DNA of 64,000 nucleotides from Pezicula radicicola (taxonomy: Eukaryota > Ascomycota > Leotiomycetes > Helotiales > Dermateaceae). Below are positions 1-11,557 of the stretch, piece by piece (position 1 is the stretch's first letter; the number at the start of each line of letters is the position of its first letter). The notes below the pieces were generated by a model. The model searched no databases and was not told the DNA's origin. It saw only the letters and a program-made list of their open reading frames with translations. Location: positions 278,747 through 342,746 of the forward strand of contig PDUO01000032.1 in the NCBI GenBank assembly GCA_003008705.1, written 5' to 3'. Position numbers and translations under genes: made by a program.

Positions 1-2214
1 CCATCGATAGTCATCACCGTTGCTGGACTGACAAGCTTGCCCGCGAGTGGCCCAGTAAGCTTTCGCTCGTACTTGATCCCCTGATAGAACTTGACTTCTT
101 CGGTGCTCGATGGTAGGACTGGCGCTTGCATTATCGGTTTTGGGCCTGCGACAACGGCTTGCTGTGCTTCCCAGACGCGGTTGAGTTTCTTGAGATTCTG
201 GTTGAATTCCATTCCTGCTGCCTCCTTAATGGAAGCTTCAGCCAATGCAACTTCCTTTCTCGTCTTTTCGTTTTGTCTCTCACGTGCCTCCGCCTTCTCC
301 TTTCGAATCCGCTCAGCGTCCTTCATGGCTCTTGCATCCGCCTCAGCTGCCTGTCTCGCTGCCAATCTTGACTCTGATCTGGCGCTGTGCCGGACTTCGA
401 TTTCAGGGCTAGCTCTACCGTTTCGCTCGAGGCCGACATCATTCTGGCCATTGTTGAGACCGTTAGCTGCGACGATTGACTGGGCAGTTTGGACAGCCTT
501 GAGTTCATTTGCCTTGCGCTCTTTGTCTGTCTCCTTGTGTTCCAGATCTCTCTGCCGGAGTCGGACATACTCTTTGACCTCGGCTCGACTCAAGTTGGCC
601 AGATGAGGCTCGAGGACTACCTGCTCATAATGAAGCCAAAGTGCACCTGCGCCAGTTGGAAAGTTACCCTCCACAAAACGACCATCGCGAGTAGTTCTTG
701 TGACTTTTACTCGAAAGCAGTCACTTCCTCCAACCACACCGTAAACTGCGTGCCTGTCCTCCAAACGAGGTTCATCGGAGCCATCCCAGTACCCTAGGAG
801 AACACCATTTGGCTTGGCTTCGATGGTGGGAGAAGATTTTGGTGTCTGCATCTGCATCTGGGAAGCATTGACTGCCTTGAAGCTGGGGGTGTGTGTAAGC
901 GATTGTCGGGGGGCTACAGACTCGCGATTGAGCGATTTTCGGGGCCCACGAGGAGGACCTTTAGGTATACCTCCGTTTTCTTCCTGTGCAGCAACGATAT
1001 CTTTCGCATCTTGTGCAGCCTTCAAGTCGGCATCCTGATGTTCCTGGAAAGCATCTCCTGGCATAGCACTCACACGAATTTTGACGTATTCTTTAACCTC
1101 AGCTGCATTGAGGTCAGCTAGATGAGGGTCAAAGATAACTCGTGGAAATGTGACCCAGCATCCTCCTGCACCAGTTGGGATATTTGCGATACATTCCTCG
1201 CCTCGGCGATTCATGGGATAGATTCTAGTACGGAGACGATCGTGAATATCTATGAAGCCAAATATGACATGTTTGTCCTTGTCATCAGGCAGACTAGAAT
1301 CACGCCAAACACCAATGATGACGCCTCTGACTTCGTGAGATTTCTTTGCTCTCTTGGGAACTCGATCGCTAGCTGTCGGGGTACTTCGGTTATACTTAAT
1401 ATCTTCCATGTCTAGGTTGTAGTTGACAGAGGCACGCTTGCGCTTAGAGCTAGACGTGACAACATCATCGTCATCATCTTCTTCGTCAGCCATTTGCTCA
1501 ACGCGAATAGCAGAAGTATCATCAATGTCTTCATCTGGACCAAGTAAACGTGGCTTGTGACCACCCTCACTCATAGTTTCTGCCGAATCAGTAATAGTGT
1601 CATGAAGTGGGGTGTTTGTAGCAGAGTCATCAGTCCTATGTGAGCAGTCATTAGCAAGTGGTGTTTGTTACGAATCAATAAAGAGAGTGTATGGAGTAAA
1701 TGAACATTGGAAAAGGAAAATGAAAAGGAAAAAAAAAGGTAACACGTGGCACAACACGAAAGATAAAACAAATTCCTCGTAAGTAAAAGTAACAGAATGA
1801 TTGATTGGGATTGGATGGAAATAGAACGGAGTGTCGCTTATGCATTGCGACCACGCTGAAGCGCTGGACTCCAGAAAAAGACACCACTGTTTGTTACATG
1901 TGATGGAGCCAATCGAAGGTGCGATAGCAAAGTGTAAAAAGGGATAAAGCCGAAATCGAACGAGAACTTTCGTAAGATTGTGAAGAAGAAAAATAAGGGG
2001 GGGGGGGTTTTGATAGATGAGCTGCAGAGTGCGAGTAGATGGTGTGGTTGCGCGATGGAAATAGACTGATGAAGGAGACTTACGTTCTTTCAGGTGTGTT
2101 TCGGATGCTGAGAACTGAATCAACCTCCATGCTTTGGAGACTGGCATCTGTCAAAGACTCGGAACTTGACCTCGACTCGTCCATCGTAGGAGTTGGACCT
2201 GCTGCTTCAGACAT
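1..2214 (-). CDS. Hypothetical nuclear-looking protein with a duplicated ~83-residue domain (partial, C-terminus beyond left edge)
   Basis: Two exons are visible: 2084-2214 (ATG at 2214) and 1-1635, joined over a 448-nt intron (donor GTAAGT, acceptor CATAG); the junction keeps frame and the second exon stays open to the window edge. The visible 589 residues start with an acidic region, then a basic KRKR/KRAKK segment that could be a nuclear localisation signal. Two copies of one domain follow, at about residues 149-231 (contains GVWRDS, FGFID, PTGAGG, EVKEYVKIR) and 320-404 (GYWDGS, YGVVGG, PTGAGA, EVKEYVRLR). After that comes a long charged helix rich in Glu, Arg and Lys, probably a coiled coil. 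I do not recognise the family and give no function. The repeat, frame and splice signals make the gene itself secure. Confidence 0.8.
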
Positions 2215-2230
2215 GATTAAAATATTTAGA

Positions 2231-2338
2231 CTATATATAAAATCACTGAGTTAGTTTGCTTGACTCAATTCAAGATTTTCTCGTAGCATCACGCGAGAGA
2301 AGACAGACATGCGCTCGTTGGGAGATAATAAGACTTAC
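2231..2338 (-). other. Candidate 5'-UTR intron of the gene at 1-2214
   Basis: Seventeen bases upstream of the ATG, the minus strand shows a CTAAC branch-like motif followed by a TATATAG acceptor (2231-2232). A GTAAGT donor lies at 2338. Both signals are strong and bracket 108 nt with no coding potential, so the leader is probably spliced. Not tested against transcripts. Confidence 0.45.
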
Positions 2339-3435
2339 GTGGTGGTGGGTCGCGATTGCCTAACCTGCTGGAGGTTGGTGGTTGCGACAAAAATTTGTCG
2401 CTCACCGAAGTGTTGACCTTGAAATGGTTGATGTGGATGTTGAAATGGAGATGTTGATGCGATCAACCACCGATAGCGAGCGTGGTGGACGTTGTTGATG
2501 AAGAGATGTGGTAAAGTGGTCAAGTTGCAAGAGAGAAGAAAGAGAAGAGAGCGAGCGAGACGGAAGAGAAGTTAACAAGTCCTTGCTTGCTTTGGGCAAT
2601 AAGTAATCTAGCGTCAAGCGAATTGCGAGCTAATAAATCAACTTGTTACTCGAAATCACTAAAAAAGCGGCGCTGCCCTGTCTCTCAATTACTCAAACTA
2701 GCCATCTAGTTTCTACTGGTACTCACACAAAGATTGGCAAAGAATCAGATAGACACCAAAAGTCAACGGGTCTACCGCGCAACCCCAGGATTTCCTCTGT
2801 GCTGTGCACTACGTGCTTTGGGTAAATGGCTATGGGTGGTCGAGGCCTGTTTGGTAAAAAGCACTAGCAGTGCCGCTTTGTCTGCGACCACGATTTTGTA
2901 ATGGTTGATGAAGCCCCCAGTCACCAACACGCTTAATTAGCCAGACCAAAGTCAGTAGTGCATTTCTTGATTACCCCTCGACTCACACGGCAGCCAATAG
3001 TGGCTACGTGCAGCCACTTTTAGTTTTTATTGCTCCCTTATCTCTGCTGATGCTCTGTTTGTGTAACCCGCAACCAGAGTCACAATTCCGAAGCCACTCC
3101 CGACCCTTCACACCTTGAGCGCTGGGTGCACAGGCGCAATCTAAAACAAGAGAGAGGTCCAACAATCAATGCTTGGATACAGTAACGTCTCCGGCAAGTC
3201 ACTCAATCACCGCAGAGAACTCAAATGACGCTAGTCTCAAAGGTTGATTCATAGGTAGGGTTAGATCCTGTTAGGTTGCAAGCTCTTTAGCAACACTGCA
3301 TCACCAGCACCAATTGTCTCATTGGAGGAAAATTGTCATGTGGAACCTGTGCGTGCAAGGGGCACATTTGTCAAAATTGAGTTGTCAACAGTCGAGCTAG
3401 GTACGAAGCTGTAATTTTTTGGGGGGGTTTTGAAT
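2339..3435. other. Intergenic region between the duplicated-domain gene and SEN54
   Basis: This stretch holds the promoter and leader of the gene at 1-2214 and the 3' flank of the SEN54 gene. I see no open frame with convincing coding character, no RNA gene and no clear repeat. Confidence 0.6.
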
Positions 3436-4788
3436 TTAAGATCTGCCACCTCTACCTCTACCTCTCCCACGACCACGCCCTCGACCACCTCCACCTCGTT
3501 TTGAGCCTGGTCCACTTCCGCGATCAAATCTTTCATACAATTTCTCTTCTCCAAAAGCTGCTTCACCCATTCGAAGATAGCTAATAATTCCTTGATCAAT
3601 AACAGCGAGAATAACATTTCTGTAACCGTGTCTCAACCTCTGATAAGTTTGGTGTGGTCCCTTTGACTCTTCCTTCGGTGGGTCCCAGGGTGTACTTTCC
3701 AGCAGCGAAGTAGCCTGCATGAGAGATGGAACGGAAGTTGAGCGAGCATCAACGACGGCGACACGAAAGTCTGGTAAGCCAGGATTGCTCTTAGCAAAGG
3801 TAGAACTTTTCGAGGGTTTCCAAAGATGGAAGTCAACTCGGAAGTTGTTTTCAGTAGTTGAGGGCTCCATCGGAATTGCTGAAGGCTTGTGTCTAGGAAT
3901 AATAGCGATTTGCTTGTAGATTGAATTGTAAGACCGATACATACCAGGCTTTACCAACGGCCCGTATGGTGGAATTTCGATTGGGGCTTCTTTGCTGGCA
4001 AAGAACGTACCGAATAGCCAATTGAACATGCTGGATGGTAATTCTGAGGCTTGAGGAGCTAAGGAGTTAGGGTCCCATTCTGGAGCTCTCAATATCGCAT
4101 AACCAGCCCTCTTGAGATTTGCATACACTGTATACTTCTCCAGAGTGACTTTTCCAATCTCCCCATCCTGCCCCAGAAGCATTGCGTATGCTGCTTGTAA
4201 ACTCATTGGAGCGCCTTCGTCTTTCTGCTCCGTATCATCTTCCCCGCTCTCTGTATCTTCGTTGTCGTCCTTCAAAAACTCTTTGTCCGTAGCCCTTGAT
4301 GGCCACCACAGATCTAGATTGCCTCTCTCAACCAGATATAATGCCTCCTCCGGCAACAACCATAATCGCGTGCTTTTGATACCTCGCTCTGCCTGTCCCA
4401 TCGATTTGAAATGCGACCCTTTAGCATTATCTACCGCAACTACGTGATCGTGCTCTAAGCCTTTTCGTGCCTCATTCGTAATTCTCTCTACCCAATCATC
4501 TTCCCCACCATAGTAAAACCCTCTGACGTAGTTCTTAGGCAGATGCGATCTTGTATAATCCAGCACTTCATGCATAGCCTGTCTACTGGCATCTAGCACT
4601 CCGTCTTGGTGTTTCGTTCCGTGTGGCTCGAAGTCTTTTTCTCCACGCTTGGGAATGTGTGCACCACTCTTTGTCATGAGGGCAAAGAATCGGAAGTCTT
4701 GCGTTTCGTCGCCGGCATCGTTGTCGTCATTAGGCTGCTTGTGGAGGGACGTAACTGGGGTATCTTCGTCAATATGTTCGTCTGCCAT
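3436..4788 (-). CDS. SEN54: tRNA-splicing endonuclease subunit Sen54
   Basis: Intronless, 450 residues, ATG at 4788; yeast Sen54 is of similar size. Sen54 is a structural subunit of the nuclear heterotetrameric endonuclease (Sen2-Sen34-Sen15-Sen54) that cuts introns out of pre-tRNA. The conserved N-terminal domain lies at about residues 75-165 and includes the diagnostic RLWLLPEEALYLVERG and the following LWWP. A second conserved block (SLQAAYAMLLG then KYTVYANLKRAGYAI) lies near 196-235, and an LRHGYRNVILAVIDQG-type C-terminal core near 385-400. An acidic insert separates the two N-terminal blocks. The last roughly 25 residues form a Gly-Arg repeat tail, which I do not associate with yeast Sen54. 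An intron-containing tRNA-Leu lies 1.2 kb away. Confidence 0.9.
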   Translation of the reverse strand: MADEHIDEDTPVTSLHKQPNDDNDAGDETQDFRFFALMTKSGAHIPKRGEKDFEPHGTKHQDGVLDASRQAMHEVLDYTRSHLPKNYVRGFYYGGEDDWVERITNEARKGLEHDHVVAVDNAKGSHFKSMGQAERGIKSTRLWLLPEEALYLVERGNLDLWWPSRATDKEFLKDDNEDTESGEDDTEQKDEGAPMSLQAAYAMLLGQDGEIGKVTLEKYTVYANLKRAGYAILRAPEWDPNSLAPQASELPSSMFNWLFGTFFASKEAPIEIPPYGPLVKPGMYRSYNSIYKQIAIIPRHKPSAIPMEPSTTENNFRVDFHLWKPSKSSTFAKSNPGLPDFRVAVVDARSTSVPSLMQATSLLESTPWDPPKEESKGPHQTYQRLRHGYRNVILAVIDQGIISYLRMGEAAFGEEKLYERFDRGSGPGSKRGGGGRGRGRGRGRGRGGRS

Positions 4789-5996
4789 TGCAATGGTTGG
4801 TGGTGGTGATATTATTGTACAGCTTTTGTTTTCGCGGGGTTGACTCCAAAAGTTTCTGGCTTCTTTGCCTCCCAGCCTTGTGGTTTAGGCTCGCTTGGTT
4901 CAACTGGCAAGAGCTACCTAATTTTCGCAACACAACTTAACCATAGGAGGCAAGAATTTTGTTATGGCTCATTTTGGCTAAATATCTCAGAAATTAAAAC
5001 GCAATTTATTGCTATCTGATCTATATCAGTTTGCTATCTGGATTTTCTGCATCGTGCTCAAAAAAACAGTACCTCTCGTGCTGCAAGGTACAGTGGACCT
5101 CGTTGCAGTTTATTAACCTAAGTTATGACCATTGGAATAATAATATTTCGTCATTTCTTCCAGGATCTACCTTTAATAGCCATGTTAAAGTAACAAAACA
5201 ATGATTTGAATCAGATGATCCCTTTTAGGCACTCCTGGTCATAGCAAGAGCGTATTTCTGATGGTCGTTGTAGAGCACTCTTGCTACTTACCTAAATTTA
5301 GGTAAATGAAGCGACTCCCCCCCCGCCGAAGGCACTCTTACCACAACTATTATGAAGCGAAAGGAGTTAGAGCTTGGCAGTGAAGTCGAGGGAGGAATTC
5401 ATGTCGAAGATCGATAATGGCTCATATTACATTAAATGCAATTTTTGTAATGGTGGCACGACTTTTATGTTACGTTAGAGGGCATAGCACTTGAGCCGAC
5501 AGGGGGTAGTACTCGAATATTAGCTCATACGTGTGGCTCGTAAAGCACGCTTAATGTCCGACAGCAATATAAATAATTAAATGAATATATCGTTGGGAGC
5601 AAGATCATCTCGCAGTATAATTTGATTGGAAAAATGACCTTCCCAAAATGTTATTGTTGTGAAATGTCAGATTGTGAGGTTATTACTCAAGGGACTAGAG
5701 GGCGCTAAGATATAGAGTCGTAGAACACAGAAGGGCTTAGTGTACAGATATAACTTCCTTTCGGATATTAGAAAACAGTTACATAAGTCTTGTGTACTTT
5801 TATGCCTCTTGCGGCTTTTCAAAAAAAAAAGTTTAAGCTCTTGATAACTATAAGTCGCATCTGCTAGTCAGAGTAGTGGACAATCGAGTAGCTTGCCTAA
5901 CTCAGGGCAAATTTCGGTTCAAGTCAATGTGAAGTTAATAATTTAAAATAACCCGACCCCAGTCAAACCAAGTCAAACCAAGGCAAACCAACTAAA
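4789..5996. other. AT-rich intergenic region
   Basis: No coding frame is convincing. It contains a perfect 18-nt palindrome at 5288-5305 (TTACCTAAATTTAGGTAA), the probable promoter of SEN54 at its left end, and a short direct repeat next to the tRNA. Confidence 0.6.
5961..5990. repeat. Three direct copies of a 10-mer
   Basis: Three contiguous 10-base units, AGTCAAACCA, AGTCAAACCA and AGGCAAACCA, end 6 bases before the 5' end of the tRNA-Leu gene. This is the position where upstream elements of tRNA genes lie, but there is no direct evidence of function. Confidence 0.7.
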
Positions 5997-6094
5997 GGGA
6001 GTCTGGCCGAGTGGTTAAGGCGCTGTGTTTAGGCTCTGAAAAGAACTCAAAACCGCAGTCATTCGTGGCGCAGGTTCGAATCCTGCGGCTCTCA
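5997..6094 (+). tRNA. tRNA-Leu(TAG) with a 19-nt intron
   Basis: The full fold can be traced. The acceptor is GGGAGTC (5997-6003) with GGCTCTC (6087-6093), the D-arm includes the A-box GGCCGAGTGGTTAAGGC, and the anticodon stem is CTGTG (6023-6027) with CGCAG (6054-6058). The anticodon TAG is at 6030-6032, a short variable arm follows, and the T-arm is GCAGG-TTCGAAT-CCTGC. Between position 37 (6033) and position 38 (6053) lie 19 extra bases (6034-6052), the canonical site for a pre-tRNA intron removed by the Sen complex. T-runs follow directly. The discriminator base is A, as expected for leucine. Confidence 0.95.
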
Positions 6095-6105
6095 AGCGCA
6101 ATATA

Positions 6106-6120
6106 TTTTTTGATTTTTTT
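6106..6120 (+). terminator. RNA polymerase III terminator of tRNA-Leu
   Basis: Two T-runs (6106-6111 and 6114-6120) begin 12 bases after the tRNA 3' end, the normal Pol III stop signal. Confidence 0.85.
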
Positions 6121-7092
6121 CTTTGCTAAAATTCTAGAGGGCATTTTCCTTTCGCTCTTCGTATTTTTTTTTACTGTCAGCTTAATTTTTGGATGTTGTA
6201 GCGTAAGCGATGTGGATATCCACTAAGGTTGTGATGGTTCGAAGCTAGTTTTCGTGAGTGAGTCAGCGGAAAGTAAGCTGACTACGAAGGTAGTAACGTA
6301 TGATAAAGTTGAATTTTTTTCAACGTGTCCGAAGGAAATAATTTAATACATTTTATGAAGCAAAATTCCTCGGTCATATGTTGAGAATCCTCTGGCTTCA
6401 ATTAAGTCTTCTACAATAATCAATCTCATTGTTGTCAAACCAAAATAGCACCTCTCGGAATTGCGGAAGTTCCGGTCTCAGTACTTGAATAAGACTTGTG
6501 GAAAAGTGTCATTAACTTAACTTTCCGAGACACCACACTATCTCAGCGCAAATTTACTTCGGCATAACCAAAACCTGGACTGTTTGTGATTGTAGATCAT
6601 TTGTCCATACTATGCAAGTAGGCTAAGTATTCAACATTACAAGCTCTACGCCCTAACATCACTAAGTAAACACTAATAGAAACTTACTATTCTACAACAG
6701 GTTGCATAGATGAGGCCAACCACCGATAATCTAGTACGAAGCTCCGAAGGAAGTGACTAACAGGAAGTCAATCTAGATCATTTCAACCCAAAATCTTAAC
6801 TTTAAAGTGAAAACAAGTATCGTTTAGAAGAGACTTAAGACAATCGTACTTTGTACGAAAAGTGACCCAGAAGTAATTCGTGAATTGCCTTGAAGAATAT
6901 GAAGAAGTAATCGCTCAAGACCTACGGGTCAACAGACACTAAAGTTCGTAGACTCACAGATCTGTATCAATGGCATACTTAACTTCCATTTCCTTAAGCT
7001 ATCTAAAGAGAACCAGTGCCTCATAAGCAGTGAATACCAGGAGCTCAGACTGGCAGCTTGAAATGGTTCGTGGTGAAAGTTTATTCTTTATT
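6121..7092. other. Intergenic region, no gene seen
   Basis: AT-rich sequence between the tRNA-Leu and the 3' end of the dehydrogenase gene. Open frames here are short and lack fungal coding character. No RNA gene or repeat was recognised. Confidence 0.55.
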
Positions 7093-8410
7093 TTAGTATT
7101 CTATGGCTCTTTTTATACCATCATATACTCCTAATAGGTGTCAGCTAAACGTCTTCACTATCGAGGACTTCAGTACCAGGACTTACGTGCAACATCAGGA
7201 ATTATAAAGCGTTCAAACGTAAGTGGCATGTGAGTGCTCCAACCAGCAATCCTCATAACTGGTGCCTCTAGTCTTAAAAATGTCTCTTTATCTTCTTGGA
7301 TACTCGCTGCAACTTCTGCACCAATCCCAGCATTCACCATACTTTCATGCACCACCATACACTTACCTGTCTTTCTCACGCTCTTAAACACTGTATCTTT
7401 ATCCCATGGATATACTGTCCGGAGATCAATGAGCTCTACGGTAATACCAAGGTCCTTTTCCGCTTTCTCAATGGCTGCACTACACGTGTAAAGAGGATGT
7501 CCGTACGATATTATGGTCAAGTCCTTCCCTTCTTTAAGAATTTCGGCTTTGGAAAGAGGTAATTTGTAAGCTGCAGTAGGTACCTGCTCAACTGCTGCGC
7601 GATATAGTACTTTAGGTTCCATGAAAACACATGGATCTTTACTAGCGATGGCAGCAAGCAATAAGCCCTTGGCTTGTATTGGAGATCTTGGCATGATGAC
7701 ACGCAGACCTGGAATATGCGTGAAAAGACTTTCTGGCGATTGTGAATGATAGCTGTACCATGTTAATTGCAATTCTATGCTGGCAAACCAGTTCAAACTC
7801 ACAGTGCTCCATGCCCGACCCCTCCACACGGCATTCGCACCGTTAGGCCACCGACATGTCTCCCTCCAGTTCCATCTCTGTACCTGAATTTTGCTGCCTC
7901 GTTGACCAATTGATCAAATGCCGGGTATACGTAATCCGCAAATTGTATTTCGGCAACAGCCTTCATTCCCTCTGCAGCAGCTCCAATAGCAAACCCTACG
8001 ATCCCTTGTTCACTCAATGGCGTATTAAAAACCCTCTCAGCTCCATAGTTTTCTGCGAGGTTCATACTGCAACGAAACACGCCTCCAAAAGCAACATCCT
8101 CCCCGAATAACAGCACAGACTCGTCCTCGGCGAGAGCGAGCGAGAGGGCGTCGTTGATGGATTGGAAGAGGTTCATGCGTTTCGTTGTGCCATTTCGGAT
8201 CTCAGGTGAAAACTCGGGATTCTGCAGAGCTAGTTGAGAGCTATGCGCGAGTAAAGGGGTCGTGGAGAAGTCGGTGGGCACATTCAAACGTGCTGCTGGA
8301 GGATGTGTCGAGTATCGGTGTACATGGCTTCTGAGGACATGTTTAGAGACACCGCGAGGTAGTGAAGAATTGAGAAGACCTCTGGAGCATATCTTAGTCG
8401 GCAACTGCAT
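7093..8410 (-). CDS. Branched-chain 2-oxoacid dehydrogenase E1 beta subunit, mitochondrial
   Basis: Three exons: 7803-8410, 7187-7752 and a 38-nt last exon 7093-7130, giving 403 residues; each junction restores the family reading frame. The protein is the thiamine-diphosphate-dependent E1 beta chain (BCKDHB type) of the mitochondrial complex that oxidatively decarboxylates the keto acids of Leu, Ile and Val. The first ~45 residues are rich in Arg and Ser and poor in acids, as in a mitochondrial targeting peptide. Family landmarks are [56 protein letters not shown] across the first junction, [25 protein letters not shown] and PDVARVYDGIK across the second. It stands head to head with the glucanase gene. 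Confidence 0.93.
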
Positions 8411-8835
8411 CTTGATAGGAAAGTTGTACGGCAGAGAAGGGATGCAGGTTCATGATCCTTTGTTGTCTTTGCATGGCTGCGTTGGTAATGTAGCTGGGGG
8501 AAAGGCCTGGAGGGGAGGCGTCTGTCTGGGGTTCGGTTACTAGTGGTTACACACGGTTCACTCGGTGCAGCCAGTACTGTACTCTGTAAGATTGCAGGGA
8601 TGGCTTATCCTTATCGCAGTGATCGTGCAGGACTCGAGCATTCTGTGTTGCTCTGTCAACCTCGAACAGACAAAAACATGCATGATACCAAGGCATTTTA
8701 TGGGCGACGACGCGGCCCTGAAAAAGCAGAGAGCATTCCATTCTACTGTAAATATCAATTCGCTGTTTTCGAGTCCATTTCATTCCATCCCACATTCCTC
8801 AACCATAATCATTCTGCTAGCTGTAAAGTAACGGC
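8411..8835. promoter_or_regulatory. Divergent promoter region of the E1-beta and glucanase genes
   Basis: 425 bases separate the two divergent start codons, so both promoters must lie here. I see no clean TATA box and do not assign single factor sites. Confidence 0.55.
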
Positions 8836-10948
8836 ATGGCACCGAGTGCCAGAGAATCACCGCGACCAAAACCAAGAGAACGACGATCCCACCATGAAAA
8901 GAGAAGATCACATAGTCGAAGTCCCCGCAAATCGAGACCTCCACCCACAGAATCCGAATCGACCTCTCAAGGCCTATCTGCAGACTCCTTAGCAAAACTC
9001 AATCAGCTCAATTACCAGAATGTTAGACAAGAGGTGAGGCCAGAAGAAGTCACTCCCACGAAGCCTCGGCGCAAACGAGAACGAGTCGTCTCAGCTCCGA
9101 GACGAGAGAGGGAAGATATTATAAACGAAAAGCTAGTGGTTTCAAGGTCTAGGAAATCACACAAGAGGAAGAAGCGGCGGGTAGTCAGCGGTGCTCTTCT
9201 TGAAGAGGGTTCAAGCAAGAGACTTAGAGGCCTGAGAGGTGGAGATAGAGATAGAGATAGAGATTCATACGAAGAGGAGGAAGATGGGGGAGGAAAGAAG
9301 AAGAAGCTTTGTAAGTCATATCCCCAAAACAAGGTAAACTTTTGCTGACGTTTGCCCTCCAGGGATAGGAATTGGTGCAGCAATTGTAGTCATAATAATC
9401 ATTATTGTTGTTGCTGTCGTCGTAAGCAACAAGAACAAATCGAGTTCTAGCAGTTCTGGGAACACTTCAAATCTAGACGGAACTTCAGAGTCTGATATAC
9501 CAACTGCGGCGAAGGGTACATACCTCGATCCATTTACATGGTACGATACAACAGATTTCAATGTCACATACACGAACGAGACCGTAGGAGGCCTTCCAAT
9601 AATGGGATTGAACTCAACGTGGGACGATGGGAAGAGCGCAAACGACAAAACGGTAACATTGGACACCGACTGGGGTTCATATGCGACAACCCCCGCACGA
9701 GGCGTAAATCTAGGTGGATGGCTATCACTAGAGCCATTTATAACTCCATCGCTCTTCGACTATGACTCAAAACTGAGGATTGTGGATGAATGGACGCTGT
9801 GCCAACATCTAGGGACTACCAAGGCGGCATCTACGCTAGAAAAGCATTATGCCACCTTTGTGACTGAGCAGACGTTTGCAGAAATTGCTGCTGCAGGTCT
9901 TGATCACGTCCGGATACCCTTCTCGTATTGGGCGGTCGCAACCTATTCAGGTGATCCATACGTGTACCGTACTTCCTGGCGATATTTATTGCGTGGAATA
10001 GAATGGGCTCGGAAGTATGGTCTGAGGATAAATTTAGACCTTCATGGCTTGCCCGGTAGCCAGAATGGATGGAACCATAGTGGACATCTAGGACCCATAG
10101 GTTGGTTGAACGGGACAGATGGAGACCTGAATGCTCAGCGTTCCCTGGACGTTCATGATCAGCTCTCCAAATTCTTCGCCCAAGACCGGTATAAGAACAT
10201 CATAGCTTTCTATGGCCTCGCAAATGAGCCCAAGATGACAGCACTCAACGCTACCGCTGTCGAAAGCTGGACAGCTAGTGCTTATGAATTGGTTAGTGGG
10301 AACGGCATGGACGCCTACGTCGTTTTTGGAGACGGCTTTATGGGACTTGAGAACTGGCAAGGAGTTCTGCAGGGCTACGATGGCCTGCTCTTAGATGTCC
10401 ATCAGTATGTCATTTTCAATGTGGCCCAAATCGCGTACAACCATACTGCGAAAGTAGATTATGCCTGCACTGGCTGGACAGAGCAAGCAGAGCAAAGCAT
10501 GAGCGTCACAACTGGATTCGGGCCAACCATTTTCGCAGAGTGGTCTCAAGCGGATACAGATTGTGCTACAAATCTCAACAACATCGGAGCTGGGACTCGC
10601 TGGGAAGGTGACTACGACGTAGGTGATCCCTCAACGGCAGTGACCTCGCCCGCCTGCCCTACGAAAAGTCAAGGAAATTGCGAGTGTACAGACGCCAACG
10701 CGGACCCAAGTGCGTACAGCGCAGCGTACAAAGAATTCTTGCAGATGTTCGCCGAGGCACAAATGCACAGTTTTGAGCAAGGGTGGGGCTGGTTCTATTG
10801 GACGTGGATTACGGAGGACGCAACTCAGTGGAGTTACAAGCTAGGCCTTGCCGCTGGTATTCTACCCGCATTGGCATATGAGCCTGAATTCAATTGCACG
10901 CAGACGGTACCTAGCTTCTCGGGTTTGGGTCTAGCGGAGAATTATTGA
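8836..10948 (+). CDS. exgD: Glucan 1,3-beta-glucosidase D type, membrane-anchored GH5 exo-beta-1,3-glucanase
   Basis: Two exons, 8836-9310 and 9363-10948, joined over a 52-nt intron (GTAAGT, branch GCTGAC, CCAG), giving 686 residues. The first ~158 residues are a cytoplasmic basic, Ser/Arg-rich tail with an RDRDRD run. A single hydrophobic segment (about 160-182, rich in Ile and Val) follows, then a Ser-rich stalk and the extracellular GH5 catalytic domain, i.e. a type II membrane protein. RGVNLGGWL opens the domain. The acid/base is Glu447 in GLANEP and the nucleophile is Glu551 in IFAEWSQ. Family members hydrolyse beta-1,3-glucan at the cell surface during wall remodelling. Several NxT/S sequons are present. 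Confidence 0.92.
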
Positions 10949-11557
10949 GTATGTTTGTATTTTGCGATGAGTGTACATGATAAGACATATATAGAGCATA
11001 GGACGGTTTGGGTTATGAGCACAGCGATAAGGCGCTTAGTTTGCGAGTTTATGTACTCTGGATATCCAGGCGTCTGGTTAATAGATACCATGTTAGTGAC
11101 GAATTGGCTTCACTGGGTTTGCAAGTTCAGAAGACTGGGGAAGCTGTATCACTTTCTAGTTGTATGGTATCTGCTTTGTTTTCATATATATATTAGATAG
11201 CCTACCTTCGTACATGTCGTCCTGTATATGTTTATCGTATATGTGTTATATGTCGTGTATGTGTTGCGCCGAGTCTAAGTTAGTAAACTCACAAGGTTAA
11301 GTCACATGCAGTCTAAGAAGTATGATGATGGGTATTATTGTTGTTCTATCTACTTAGTACACGCTAGCGCTCGCACTTGTGTCGTGTCGTTAATAATTTG
11401 GTGTCGTTAATAGTTTGGTGTCGTTAATAGTTTGGTGTCGTTAATAGTTTGGTGTCGTTAATGATTTTGTGTCGCAATAAAATGTATAACCCCCCGCTTA
11501 GGCCTCATCAAACCTCAGGAGCTTATAATGGTACCCCCAAGGAAGAGTACCCCTAGC
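10949..11557. other. Convergent 3' flanks of the glucanase and RING genes
   Basis: Both neighbouring genes end into this region, which probably holds their 3' UTRs. No further gene is supported; the only notable feature is the 17-bp tandem repeat. Confidence 0.6.
11386..11470. repeat. Minisatellite, five copies of a 17-bp unit
   Basis: Five head-to-tail units of GTCGTTAATAGTTTGGT. The three central copies are identical, the first differs at one base and the last at a few. It lies between two convergent genes, outside coding sequence. Confidence 0.9.

Noticed and set aside
91..1415. Several plus-strand frames over the first 1.4 kb
   Set aside because: They are shadows of the minus-strand gene, whose single frame is continuous and contains an internal domain repeat.
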